From the NCBI GenBank assembly GCA_003604975.1, contig QZIR01000015.1, forward strand, positions 1 to 47,682: a stretch of DNA of 47,682 bases, in the 5' to 3' direction. Both the position numbers and the translations under genes were made by a program. The first letter of the stretch is position 1; the number at the start of each line of letters is the position of its first letter. Source of the DNA: Desulforudis sp. Its GTDB lineage: Bacteria; Bacillota; Desulfotomaculia; Desulfotomaculales; Desulforudaceae. The notes beneath the pieces are model-generated. The model did not search any database, was not told the origin of the DNA, and saw nothing but the letters and a program-made list of their open reading frames with translations. Of this stretch, positions 24,008 to 31,685 are shown piece by piece.

Positions 24008-25044
24008 TGATACTCACCCCGAACAAACCCGGCCAGGGCCGCAATCAGCCGGTCATTCTCCGGCGCCGTGCGCAGCCCCATCCGGAAATGCCGCTCATTC
24101 AGACCAACAAAGGTGGAGGCGTTGCGTACCACCATCCCCTGTCGTTTCAGGCAGGTGTTCAGGGCTTCTACCGTCTTTCCCTCCGGGAGCAGACCGAGCA
24201 GGAAATTGGCCTCTCCGGGATAGACCCGGACACCGGTCTTGCACCGTAAGGCCCCAGCCACCCGTACCCGCTCGGCGCTGATAAATTGCCGGGTACGATC
24301 CGCGTAGGCCCGGTCGGCCAGCAGCAGACCGGTCAGGTGTTCGGCCAGGCCATTCACGCTCCAGGGATCCTTGGCCGCCACCAGCCTGGTCACATTTTCG
24401 CGCGCCGCGATCAGGTAGCCGAGACGCAGCCCGGGGATGGCGTAAAACTTGGTCAGGGAGCGCACCGCGATTACCCCCGGCCGTGGGGGCACCGCTGTTG
24501 AGGACGGCCCTGACGGGTCGCTAAAGGCCAGGAAGGACTCGTCCAAAACCCAGTGCACTCCGTCCGTGTTCAACAGGCTCTCCAACTGCCGCCGGTCTGG
24601 AAACTGCCCGGTGGGGTTGTTCGGGTAACCCAAGAAAACCATGTCTCCCGCCACCGGTCGCAGCGCCTCCCACATCGGCTCAAAGCGCTCACCCACCACC
24701 TGATAGGGCAGGCGCATAACCGGGACGCTACAGGATTCCGCCGCCGCCCGGTATTCGGAGTAGCAGGGCTCGACCACCCAGACCCGGCCCGGGCGCAGCA
24801 CCCTGACCAGCAGGCTGATCAGCTCGGTGGCGCCATTTCCGACAAGCACCTCCGCGAAATCCAGGCCAAGCCGGGCAGCAATGGCTCGGCGGGCCGGTTC
24901 CGCGTCCAGGGACGGGTAGCGCGTCAGTAGCTGCAGGGCGTGGGCCAGGGCCGCGGCGACGCAGGCCGGCGGCCCGAGCGGGTTGATGCTTACGCTGAAG
25001 TCCAGGAGCCCTTCCGTGTAGCGCCCGCCGTGGTCCGTGTTCAT
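24004..25044 (-). CDS. cobD: Threonine-phosphate decarboxylase / histidinol-phosphate aminotransferase-like (CobC/CobD)
   Basis: A 346-residue fold-type I PLP enzyme. FSVSINPLGPP, VGNGATELISLL, FLGYPNNPTGQ and the PLP lysine motif SLTKFYAIPGLRLGY match threonine-phosphate decarboxylase, which makes (R)-1-amino-2-propanol phosphate for the nucleotide loop. The symbol follows Salmonella usage (CobC in Pseudomonas). Placed between cbiA and cbiP with four-base overlaps on both sides, which excludes a histidine-pathway role. Confidence 0.93.
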   Translation of the reverse strand: MNTDHGGRYTEGLLDFSVSINPLGPPACVAAALAHALQLLTRYPSLDAEPARRAIAARLGLDFAEVLVGNGATELISLLVRVLRPGRVWVVEPCYSEYRAAAESCSVPVMRLPYQVVGERFEPMWEALRPVAGDMVFLGYPNNPTGQFPDRRQLESLLNTDGVHWVLDESFLAFSDPSGPSSTAVPPRPGVIAVRSLTKFYAIPGLRLGYLIAARENVTRLVAAKDPWSVNGLAEHLTGLLLADRAYADRTRQFISAERVRVAGALRCKTGVRVYPGEANFLLGLLPEGKTVEALNTCLKRQGMVVRNASTFVGLNERHFRMGLRTAPENDRLIAALAGFVRGEYQ

Positions 25045-26444
25045 GCGCTTCCCCCCAGCAGACGCCGCAGCACGTGCGGCGCCGAAGCAAAATGCAGGTG
25101 CAGGTAGGAGGCGAAGACCGATCCTGCCTGCCAGCCTTCCCGGCGCACCATTGTCCCGGCCGCCTGGTGAACGGTCAGGCAGGTCTCACCCCCCGGTAGG
25201 GTTTCCGCTTCAGAATAATGGAACAGGTGGGCACGCACCTCTTCCCCGCAGCCGAGGATCCCCGAATCGGTCTCCGCCCGCGCCATCACGTAACCGAGAG
25301 ACAGCCTTCGCCCGGCCATCCTGGTACGTACGGGAAGCAGACCGGCCATTTGATGATCGTCCCCGTCCAGGTCCGCCAGCCCCTTCCCCAGGTACATCAG
25401 GCCCCCGCACTCGCCGTAGATCCTGCCCCCGCTTTGAGCAAACGCCCGGACAGAGTTCAGCATCGACCGGTTCGCCGTCAGGGTGCGGGCGTGCAGTTCG
25501 GGATAGCCGCCGCCGAAGTAAAGCAGTGTGCATCCGGGAGGGACGCCCTGGTCTCGCAGGGGGCTGAAGAACACCAGTTCCGCACCGCTATGGCGCATCT
25601 GGTCCAGGTTGTCCGCGTATAGGAAATTGAAGGCCTCATCCAGGGCCACCCCGACCCGACAGACTACACGGTCCGGGACGGGGGCAAAAAGCCGTTTTGT
25701 TGCCGTGGGTAGCGGCGGAGCCTCCGCAGCCAGCCGCAGGAGTAACTCCACGTGGACATACCGCTCGATACTCGAGGCCAGCCGGTCATAAACCGCTTCC
25801 CAGGACTGCTCTACTCCCGTGTGGAGTCCCAGGTGCCGTTCCGGGATCACCAGCTCCTCTCCCCGGGGGATCGCCCCGAGCACCGGAATACCACAGCGTT
25901 TTGTTATGGCCTGTTCAATCAGCGAGGCGTGCCGGTGGGAGCCGACCCGGTTCAGGATCAGGCCGGCAATCCGTACCGTCGGGTCAAAGCTCTGGAAACC
26001 AAGCACCGTCGCCGCCGCGCTCACTCCCTGGTGGGCAACGTCGACCACCAGGATCACCGGAAGTGCCAACAATCCCGCCATCTCCGCACTGGAAGCGCGT
26101 AAGGAACCGTCGGCCAATCCGTCAAAAAGACCCATCACGCCTTCCACTATGGAGATGTCCGCGCCCGTCGCCGCCCGCTGAAAAAGCTCCTGCGAGGCGG
26201 CGGAACCGATCAGCCAGCCGTCCAGGTTGCGGGAGGTCCGCCCGGCCGCCCGAGTGTGGTGACCGGGGTCGATGTAGTCGGGCCCGACCTTGAAGGGCTG
26301 CACCGCAAGACCACGGCGGGACAGGGCACGCAGAAGCCCGAGTGTGACCGTGGTTTTGCCCTGGCCGCTGGACGGCGCGGCGATCAGCAACCGCGGGTAA
26401 TGTTGTATCCTCTCGCTTCTCACCTCTAACATCTTACTTCTCAC
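25041..26444 (-). CDS. cbiA: Cobyrinic acid a,c-diamide synthase
   Basis: A 467-residue glutamine amidotransferase. The N-terminal PRLLIAAPSSGQGKTTVTLG binds ATP; VGPDYIDPGHH and NLDGWLI follow; the glutaminase domain has the cysteine in YGECGGLMYLG and the histidine in FASYLHLHF. It amidates carboxylates a and c of cobyrinic acid. The start is uncertain by a few codons: the 5' end lies in a purine-rich low-complexity run and ATG 26444, ATG 26432 and a nearby GTG are all possible. Confidence 0.95.
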   Translation of the reverse strand: MRSKMLEVRSERIQHYPRLLIAAPSSGQGKTTVTLGLLRALSRRGLAVQPFKVGPDYIDPGHHTRAAGRTSRNLDGWLIGSAASQELFQRAATGADISIVEGVMGLFDGLADGSLRASSAEMAGLLALPVILVVDVAHQGVSAAATVLGFQSFDPTVRIAGLILNRVGSHRHASLIEQAITKRCGIPVLGAIPRGEELVIPERHLGLHTGVEQSWEAVYDRLASSIERYVHVELLLRLAAEAPPLPTATKRLFAPVPDRVVCRVGVALDEAFNFLYADNLDQMRHSGAELVFFSPLRDQGVPPGCTLLYFGGGYPELHARTLTANRSMLNSVRAFAQSGGRIYGECGGLMYLGKGLADLDGDDHQMAGLLPVRTRMAGRRLSLGYVMARAETDSGILGCGEEVRAHLFHYSEAETLPGGETCLTVHQAAGTMVRREGWQAGSVFASYLHLHFASAPHVLRRLLGGSA

Positions 26445-26450
26445 TTCCTA
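26400..26450. repeat. Low-complexity purine run at the cbiH-cbiA junction
   Basis: On the minus strand the junction consists of repeated AGAAGTGAGAAGTAAG-, AGAGGTGAGAAGCGAGAGG-like words. It spans the end of cbiH and the first codons of cbiA, so it adds variable residues to the start of CbiA. It looks like slippage-type expansion. Confidence 0.5.
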
Positions 26451-27165
26451 AACAGTACCCCCGAGGCGTGATCATGTAACCCCGCCAGACGAAGGTTTGG
26501 CTGGAGCCCACCACCAGCAGGGTGAGCATATCCGCGTCGTCAAGGGTGAGTTCCCGCAGGGTGATCACACGCCGTTCCTGCCCCTCGCGGAAGGCGTTGC
26601 GTACGATTCCCACCGGTGTATCGGACGGGCGGGTTTCCCGCAGGATCGCCAGCGCCGCCTCGAAGGGCGCCGTCCGCGTCCGGGAGCGGACGTTGTAGAG
26701 GGCCAGCACGAAGTCGGCCTCCGCTGCCGCCCGTACCCGCCGTTCAATCAGCTCAATGGGCGTGAGCAGGTCAGACAGGGAGATCACCGCATGGTCGTGG
26801 GCCAGGGGGGCACCCAGGAGCGCGGATGCCGCCAGGGACGCGGTCACCCCCGGTACCACCCGGAAGGGCAGAACCAGGTCGCGCTGGGCCAGTTCCTCCA
26901 GCACCAGGCCGGCCAGCCCGTAGACACCGGCATCCCCGCTGGAGACCACACAGACCCTCCGCCCCTCTTCCGCCGCCGCCACGGCGGCCCGTACACGCTC
27001 CACCTCGCGCCGCATACCGCTGGCAATCAGTTGCTTACCGGCCAGTTGGTCACGGATCAAATCCAGATACAGGCCGTACCCGGCCACCACGTCCGCTTCC
27101 GCCAGCGCCTCCCGGGCGGCCGGTGTTAAGTGGACCGCGGCACCCGGCCCGATCCCGGCGACCAC
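26434..27165 (-). CDS. cbiH: Cobalt-precorrin-3 C17-methyltransferase (CbiH/CobJ type)
   Basis: A 243-residue SAM methyltransferase of the tetrapyrrole methylase fold. It starts VVAGIGPGAAVHLTPAA and has VAGYGLYLDLI, VVSSGDAGVYGLAGLVLE, VVPGVTASLAASALLGAPLA and a C-terminal LLVVGSSQTF. It carries out the C17 methylation with ring contraction. The family start maps to GTG 27165 behind GAGG, overlapping the end of cbiG by 40 bases. Confidence 0.93.
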   Translation of the reverse strand: MVAGIGPGAAVHLTPAAREALAEADVVAGYGLYLDLIRDQLAGKQLIASGMRREVERVRAAVAAAEEGRRVCVVSSGDAGVYGLAGLVLEELAQRDLVLPFRVVPGVTASLAASALLGAPLAHDHAVISLSDLLTPIELIERRVRAAAEADFVLALYNVRSRTRTAPFEAALAILRETRPSDTPVGIVRNAFREGQERRVITLRELTLDDADMLTLLVVGSSQTFVWRGYMITPRGYCLGSEK

Positions 27166-27962
27166 AAGCGATCCTCGGCCAGAGCTACCGTCACCTCGTC
27201 CGCCACCAGGCGCGGCAGGATGATTCGCCCGTTGTGTACTGCCAGAAAGGCACATGGTTCCGCCACTCCTCCCACGTCAAAATACTTGCGCGCACACCGT
27301 GATTCCCCGAACAGGCCGTCGACACTCCGGATGGCCTCGCGGTTGAAAACCCGGAGCCCGATACCCAACTCCGTACAGACCTGGTGCAGACCGGGTTCGT
27401 GGGCCTTAAAATCGGCCGTGGCTGCTACCCGGATCGACTCCTTACCCCGGCCGACCGCGGCCAGTCCCCTTTCGACGGCCTCCATTATCCGGGGGGCTTC
27501 CACGCCCCGCCGGCAGCCCAGGCCGACGGCCAGCGTCCGACGCCCCTCGCTGCCGGTGGTCACCACCGGCTCGGCGCCGACCACTGCCGCCACGCGGTAG
27601 GCCAGGGCGTTCGCGCCGCCCTCGTGCCCAGCCAGCAGGCTGACGGCATAGCGGGCCGCGGTGTCCAGGACAACCACCGGGGGGTCAACCCGCTTGTCCA
27701 CGGGCAGGCCCGACAGGAGACGGACGGCGATACCCACCGCCATCACCAGCACCAGGCCCTGTCCGGCCCGGAACAGGCGAGTGACCAGTTCGCCAGGCGG
27801 CTCCGTGTAACCCACGTTCTGACCACCGTCAGGCGGCAATTCCCGGCCGCTGATCGGCGCCGGAAGGTACAGCGTGGCGGAAAGTCTCCCGGCCACCGCT
27901 GCTCCGGCTGTGTACCCGGCCTCGTTGATTAACACCACGGCCAGCGGCCGGCTACCGGTCAT
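27126..27962 (-). CDS. cbiG: Cobalt-precorrin-5A hydrolase
   Basis: A 278-residue CbiG, which opens the delta-lactone of cobalt-precorrin-5A and releases acetaldehyde. Recognised by the N-terminal domain ending in GLVLVMAVGIAVRLL, the central VLDTAARYAVSLLAGHEGGA plus NALA, and the C-terminal VGLGCRRGVE domain with GEAAC-like ending EPCAFLA. It overlaps cbiF by 11 bases. Confidence 0.93.
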   Translation of the reverse strand: MTGSRPLAVVLINEAGYTAGAAVAGRLSATLYLPAPISGRELPPDGGQNVGYTEPPGELVTRLFRAGQGLVLVMAVGIAVRLLSGLPVDKRVDPPVVVLDTAARYAVSLLAGHEGGANALAYRVAAVVGAEPVVTTGSEGRRTLAVGLGCRRGVEAPRIMEAVERGLAAVGRGKESIRVAATADFKAHEPGLHQVCTELGIGLRVFNREAIRSVDGLFGESRCARKYFDVGGVAEPCAFLAVHNGRIILPRLVADEVTVALAEDRLWSPGSGRVPRST

Positions 27963-28695
27963 TCTGCACCCGCTCCTCGGAATAAAGGTAGCTCTCCCGG
28001 CCGTCCTGGTCCAGGAAGGACCCTACCAAGATCAGGGCGTGCCGCCTCAGACCGGCCTTCCGCACGGTAGCGGCCAGCTCGGACAGCCGGCAGTGCAGGA
28101 TCTGCTGGTCCGGCCAGGTGGCACGGTAGACCACCGCCACCGGACAATCCGGACCGTAAGCGGGGAGTAACTCGGCCTCCACCCCTTCCGTAGCCCCCGC
28201 GCTCAGGTAAAGGACCATAGCCGCTCCAGCCTCCGCCAGTCGCGGCAGGCTCTCGGTTTCCGGCACGGGGGTACGGCCCGACCGCCGCGTAAGGATCAGG
28301 GTTTGCGTTCCCCCGGGCAGGGTATACTCCAGGCCCAGTGCCGCCGCCGCCGCGAAGCAGGCGCTCACCCCCGGCACCAATTCATAGGGAATACCAAGGC
28401 GGCGGAGCCCGCGGATCTGCTCCGCAATTGCCCCGTAGAGGGAGGGGTCCCCGGTATGCAGCCGTGCCACGTCCAGCCCGGCGGCATTAGCCTCTGCCAT
28501 CAGGGACAGCTGTTTATCCAGGTCCAGTCCGCTGGAATCATGCCTGGCCGCGTCGGCCCGTGCCCAGCGCAGGATTTCCGGGTCAACCAGGCTGCCCGCG
28601 TAGATCACCACCGGGCAGCGTTCCAACAGTCGCCGGCCCTTTACCGTGATCAGTTCCGGATCACCCGGCCCGGCCCCGATAAAATAGACGGTCAC
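27952..28695 (-). CDS. cbiF: Cobalt-precorrin-4 C11-methyltransferase
   Basis: A 247-residue SAM methyltransferase. MTVYFIGAGPGDPELITVKG, VIYAGSLVDPEIL, RLHTGDPSLYGAIAEQI, ELVPGVSACFAAAAALG and PGGTQTLILTRR are the CbiF/CobM pattern. Start and stop overlap neighbours by 4 and 11 bases, part of the tightly packed corrin-ring block. Confidence 0.96.
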   Translation of the reverse strand: MTVYFIGAGPGDPELITVKGRRLLERCPVVIYAGSLVDPEILRWARADAARHDSSGLDLDKQLSLMAEANAAGLDVARLHTGDPSLYGAIAEQIRGLRRLGIPYELVPGVSACFAAAAALGLEYTLPGGTQTLILTRRSGRTPVPETESLPRLAEAGAAMVLYLSAGATEGVEAELLPAYGPDCPVAVVYRATWPDQQILHCRLSELAATVRKAGLRRHALILVGSFLDQDGRESYLYSEERVQNDR

Positions 28696-29420
28696 CGACC
28701 GTCACCTCCTCGTCTGCGTACCAGAATCACTGAGAGGTAACCCCTTTCGTTATCGAGCAGTGACGCCAGATCCCGCGTGATGAACTCGCCGTCCTGGGAC
28801 ACGTGACTGGCAAAAACGGCCTGCCCGTCCAGCCCCATTTCCTGCAGCAAGCGCACCACCGCCGGGAGCTGCTTGGCTACCTTCATCAGCACCACCGTGT
28901 CGTACTCCTCCAGTGCCCGCCGCACCGGACCCAGGTCTCCGCGCGGCACCGGCACGACCGCGATCCGCTCGTCCTTCTCCCCCAGCGAGAAGCTGGTCGC
29001 CGCCGCCGCAGCCGCGAAACTGGTTACCCCCGGCACCGAGTGGATGACGGACTCTGGCAGCGTCTTTCGGAGTTCCTGCAACACATAGCAATAAGTGCTG
29101 TAGGTGAGACAGTCCCCCAGAGTCAGAAAAACCACCCGTTCCCCGCGTCCCACCCGGTCCGCGATTTCAGCGGCCGCCGCCGCCCAGTACGGCGCCAGCT
29201 CCCTTTCGTTGCGGCGCATGGGGAATTCGAACTGGAGCACCGGCTTGTCTCCCACGAACGGCCGCGCGATCTCCAGGGCCAAGCTCTCACCCGCGATGCT
29301 GGACTTGGGCACTACGATGCAGTCCGCTTCCTGAATCAGGCGCCGGGCCTTCAGCGTAACCAGCTCCGGATCCCCCGGACCAAGCCCGAGGCCCCAGAAC
29401 GTACCCTGTCTTCCATCCAT
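28692..29420 (-). CDS. cbiL: Cobalt-factor II / precorrin-2 C20-methyltransferase
   Basis: A 242-residue SAM methyltransferase: FWGLGLGPGDPELVTLKARR, then ADCIVVPKSS, FLTLGDCLTYSTYCYVLQEL, SVPGVTSFAAAAAATSFSL and TVVLMKV are the CbiL/CobI features. It adds the C20 methyl group, the first ring methylation after cobalt insertion. Separated from cbiE by six bases. Confidence 0.95.
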   Translation of the reverse strand: MDGRQGTFWGLGLGPGDPELVTLKARRLIQEADCIVVPKSSIAGESLALEIARPFVGDKPVLQFEFPMRRNERELAPYWAAAAAEIADRVGRGERVVFLTLGDCLTYSTYCYVLQELRKTLPESVIHSVPGVTSFAAAAAATSFSLGEKDERIAVVPVPRGDLGPVRRALEEYDTVVLMKVAKQLPAVVRLLQEMGLDGQAVFASHVSQDGEFITRDLASLLDNERGYLSVILVRRRGGDGR

Positions 29421-29426
29421 TTCGTG

Positions 29427-30071
29427 TTAATCCTCCGTCAGTATCACTAGGCTCCGTCCCGACCCCTGCGCCCAGAGGGCAAGATTGGCCACCCGGCCGC
29501 TGATCCGGTATTCCGAGGAGCGCCCGAGGTCGGACAGTACATGCACGGTCCGGTAACCCGCCACGTCGGCAATCTGCTCCAGCACCCGCCGGGGCGTCCA
29601 GGTAGGCGAACAGAGTAACGCCCCCACGGGGGCAACGCTAAACTGCTGCAAAATGGCCGGGACAAGCTCCTCACGAACGCCATGCAGGCTGAAGAACCGT
29701 GCCTGTTCCCAGGGCAGGGCCAGGTGCGCAAAGGCCAGCTGCGTCGAGCTGATCCCCGGCACAATCTGGACCCGGTCCCGTCCCAGAAGGCGTATTACCG
29801 GCTGGGCCAGGCTGTGCAACCCCGGATCGCCGGTGACCAGCAGCACTACCCTGTAGGCCTCAATCTTAGAGCCGACCAGATCGACCACCTGCCAGGCGTC
29901 GGCGCCCACCACCACCCGCTGGGTTTTCGCCCCCGGGAAGAGGTCGAGCAGAAACTGCGGCCCGCACAGCAGTTCCGCCTTCTGTACGGCCAGGCCCGCC
30001 TGTACGGTCAAGTATTCCCGTCCGCCCGGCCCGCAGCCCACGATGGTCAGTTTCCCCCGTACCGGGTTCAG
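29427..30071 (-). CDS. cbiE: Cobalt-precorrin-7 C5-methyltransferase, CbiE domain only
   Basis: A SAM methyltransferase of the CbiE type: TIVGCGPGGREYLTVQA, LLCGPQFLLDLFPG, VLLVTGDPGLHSLAQPV, QIVPGISSTQLAFAHLAL and FFSLHG. There is no CbiT part, neither fused nor following. The start is odd: a GTG at 30041 would cut off the first beta strand; the only complete version begins at a CTG (30071-30069) overlapping the cbiD stop, giving 214 residues. Function itself is clear. Confidence 0.88.
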   Translation of the reverse strand: MNPVRGKLTIVGCGPGGREYLTVQAGLAVQKAELLCGPQFLLDLFPGAKTQRVVVGADAWQVVDLVGSKIEAYRVVLLVTGDPGLHSLAQPVIRLLGRDRVQIVPGISSTQLAFAHLALPWEQARFFSLHGVREELVPAILQQFSVAPVGALLCSPTWTPRRVLEQIADVAGYRTVHVLSDLGRSSEYRISGRVANLALWAQGSGRSLVILTED

Positions 30072-31183
30072 CGGGCCTCACCGACGATGTTTCCGGCAAA
30101 GTCGCAGAGATGGACCGACACTTCCACTTCCCCTTTCAATCGTTCCCGTACCAGTTCCCGGATCCGCCCGGCCAGCATCGCGGGCAGATCGGCGTGGCCA
30201 CGCTGGATTACGGCCTGCTGAATGGCCTCCACGGTCGGGAGTACCTTTAACTCCTGGACAAGGGCCCGGGGCAGGCCGAACCCGGCGAAACATTCCACCA
30301 CGGCGGCGTTCGCCATCGGAGCATACTTGCTGTGCGTCTGCCATTCCCCGTTTAGGACCTTAGCCAGCTTCCCCGGGTGGCCCACCAGGGTGATCGCGGT
30401 AAAGCCGCGTTCGTACGCCTTGTCCAGCATGAACCCGAGAAAATCGCTGATCTCTACAATCTGGGCCTCCGCCGGCGGCGGCTGAAGGCGGCGCGCCGCG
30501 CGGTGCCCGATATTGCCCGGCACCAGGCACACCGTCCGGTAACCGGCCGCCCGGACGATATCCAGGAGCGGCGGCAGGGAGCGGCGCAGGGCGTCCAGGC
30601 TGCGCGGCTCGACATAACCGGTGGTACCCAGGATCGAGATCCCACCGATAATGCCCAACCGCCCGTTGAAGGTACGACTAGCCAGCTCCACCCCGCCCGG
30701 CACGATAATCGTGACCTTCCAACCCGCTCCGTCGGGAACCAGGTCGGCCAGCGCCGCGGCGATCATCCCCCGTGGTACGGGGTTGATCGCCGCCTCTCCC
30801 ACCGGTACCGCCAGGCCCGGCAAGGTGACCCGCCCTACGCCCTCGCCCCCGTCCAGGCTGACTCCGGAAGAGGCCGCGAATTCCACGCAGGCGTGGATGG
30901 CCGCGCCGTTGGTTACGTCCGGGTCATCCCCCGCGTCCTTGATCACGCAGCAGCGGGCCGCCGTTTCACTCCGGCAGACTCCCTGCACCGGCAGGACAAC
31001 CTCATCCCCGACCGGAAGCCGGATCGTAACCCGATCCGGGCAACGCCTCTGCGTGAGCCAGAGGGCCGCACCCCGGGCGGCCGCGGCGGCACAGATTCCC
31101 GTGGTATAACCGCGCCGCAACTGCCGTTGGGCCTCCGCCGGGGGGCCCTGTTCTTTCACCCTCTCGGCCATCCCGACCACCAC
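30068..31183 (-). CDS. cbiD: Cobalt-precorrin-5B C1-methyltransferase
   Basis: A 371-residue CbiD, marker of the anaerobic pathway. Conserved: LRRGYTTGICAAAAARGA, KDAGDDPDVTNGA, INPVPRGMI, PGGVELASRTFNGRLGI followed by GGISILGTTGYVEP, and LVGHPGKLAKVLNG. It methylates C1. ATG at about 31171 (MAERVKEQ) or GTG 31183 may be the start. It stands six bases after cbiX. Confidence 0.96.
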   Translation of the reverse strand: MVVGMAERVKEQGPPAEAQRQLRRGYTTGICAAAAARGAALWLTQRRCPDRVTIRLPVGDEVVLPVQGVCRSETAARCCVIKDAGDDPDVTNGAAIHACVEFAASSGVSLDGGEGVGRVTLPGLAVPVGEAAINPVPRGMIAAALADLVPDGAGWKVTIIVPGGVELASRTFNGRLGIIGGISILGTTGYVEPRSLDALRRSLPPLLDIVRAAGYRTVCLVPGNIGHRAARRLQPPPAEAQIVEISDFLGFMLDKAYERGFTAITLVGHPGKLAKVLNGEWQTHSKYAPMANAAVVECFAGFGLPRALVQELKVLPTVEAIQQAVIQRGHADLPAMLAGRIRELVRERLKGEVEVSVHLCDFAGNIVGEAR

Positions 31184-31189
31184 CCTTGC

Positions 31190-31648
31190 CTATTTGTCCG
31201 GGATTACCTCCACAAACTCCCCCTGGCCGGGCGGCACCGGGTAGTTCGCCCGGTCAGGCACCTTGATCTCCCGCACATCCGGGAAACCCAACGATTCATC
31301 CACGCGTCGCGCCAGGAGCTCGGCCAGGACATCGTCATAGCCCAAGTGCTTTCCAAAAACGATCCGTGTCCGGGGATACTCGGCCGCCAGCTTCTGCAGT
31401 TCCTCCGGAATGTCCACCAGGATGTGCAGTCCCGAATGCAGGAAGTAGGGGATCACCATAATCTCCGTGGCACCCTCCGTCACGCAGGCCTCCAGGGTCT
31501 CGGGCAGGTGCGGCCCCAGCCGGGACAGGAAACAGACCTTAACCAGGGATACCCCGATCAGTTCACGCAACCGGTCGGCCAGCCCTTCCATTTCCCAGGC
31601 CGCTCCCGCCACACGGCTGCCGTGACCCAGTAAAATAATCGCACGCAT
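31190..31648 (-). CDS. cbiX: Sirohydrochlorin cobaltochelatase, short form (CbiX-S)
   Basis: A 152-residue single-domain chelatase that inserts cobalt into sirohydrochlorin. The catalytic histidines are in LLGHGSR and in FLHSGLHILVDIPEEL. The protein is about 25 residues longer than the shortest CbiX-S because of a C-terminal tail (DVREIKVPDRANYPVPPGQ) of unknown role. The ATG at 31648 has GAAGGAG 8-9 bases upstream; the longer open frame is spurious. Confidence 0.92.
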   Translation of the reverse strand: MRAIILLGHGSRVAGAAWEMEGLADRLRELIGVSLVKVCFLSRLGPHLPETLEACVTEGATEIMVIPYFLHSGLHILVDIPEELQKLAAEYPRTRIVFGKHLGYDDVLAELLARRVDESLGFPDVREIKVPDRANYPVPPGQGEFVEVIPDK

Positions 31649-31685
31649 CAATAAAACTCCTTCGTTATAGAACAGATTCCAATAG

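Noticed and set aside
30377-31633. A 418-codon plus-strand open frame across cbiD and cbiX
   Set aside because: It is antisense to two certain cobalamin genes, rich in Arg/Pro/His/Gln from GC-skewed codons and has no family features.
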